Shown here in pieces: positions 63,944-64,000 of a DNA stretch of 64,000 nucleotides. The position numbers were made by a program, and so were the translations under genes. Positions within the stretch are counted from its first letter, which is position 1; each line of letters starts with the position of its first letter. A model generated the notes under the pieces. It did no database searches. It was not told the DNA's origin and worked only from the letters and a program-made list of their open reading frames with translations. Source of the DNA: Clavaria fumosa (lineage: Eukaryota > Basidiomycota > Agaricomycetes > Agaricales > Clavariaceae); assembly GCA_951802425.1 (NCBI GenBank), contig OX637795.1, positions 620,001-684,000 of the forward strand, in the 5' to 3' direction.

Positions 63944-64000
63944 CGGTGGGTGGGGGCCTCCCTCGACAACAGCCTGCTCCCTAGGTTGAGTGTCTTCGAT

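Larger units (their letters stand above)
61769..64000 (-). mobile_element. Copia-3: Ty1/copia element, 3' part, truncated by the window edge
   Basis: Minus strand. A 3' LTR, polypurine tract GAGTGGGAG (62070-62078) and RNase H/reverse transcriptase closely related to copia-2. The left boundary is placed by alignment with the copia-2 LTR end and by loss of LINE ORF2 reading after IGAS, so it is good to a few bases. Confidence 0.85.

Overview
The window looks like a transposon-dense chromosomal region of a filamentous basidiomycete, most likely an agaricomycete. Supporting signs are a STAND (NACHT-WD40) gene with six introns of about 50-75 bp, spliceable element genes with equally short introns, and a mobile fraction of Ty1/copia, Ty3/gypsy, Tad/I-like LINE, hAT-type and CACTA-like elements. 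Host sequence is confined to about the first 4.2 kb: a minus-strand NACHT-WD40 gene (3030 to beyond base 1) with an in-frame TAG just before its WD40 repeats, then 1.1 kb with no supported gene.

The rest is a stack of nested insertions whose order can be read from target-site duplications (TSDs) and from the way interrupted reading frames rejoin. A copia element (copia-1, 4183-9119, TSD CCCAT) is followed by a LINE whose pieces run from about 9.9 kb to 61.8 kb. The LINE is split by a foldback element (10385-11478), gypsy G1 (11512-39055, TSD ACACC), copia-2 (39275-56367), a hAT-type MITE (60328-60620, TSD ATATGGGG) and copia-3 (61769 to the window end). G1 contains gypsy G2 (12528-33067), and the 3' LTR of G2 contains a 10.6 kb DNA element (13133-23733, TSD TAC). 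Copia-2 contains a CACTA-like DNA transposon (43002-55386, TSD AGT) carrying a gene, and that gene is split by gypsy G3 (44773-54245, TSD ATGTT).

The most unusual resident is the AT-rich 10.6 kb element. It has identical 721-bp terminal direct repeats and encodes an 1160-residue fusion of an archaeo-eukaryotic-type primase with a helicase like herpesvirus origin-binding proteins. It also encodes a DDE (DDE_Tnp_4-like) transposase with a C-terminal chromodomain, a small zinc-finger/coiled-coil protein, further small genes, and two tandem arrays, one of which lies between the primase and transposase genes. It has no reverse transcriptase, appears intact, and looks like the youngest insertion here.

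A second unusual feature is shared by gypsies G2 and G3. Each carries, antisense to pol and next to the 3' LTR, a gene for a coiled-coil protein with a Zn(II)2Cys6-type cysteine cluster. Each of these elements is also saturated with a CGG-containing word (CGGAG in G3; TCCGGA/CGGAT in G2). Most of the other retroelements are decaying by CpG transitions: recurrent TGA where arginine (CGA) is expected, and Asp-to-Asn changes in three reverse-transcriptase YxDD motifs.
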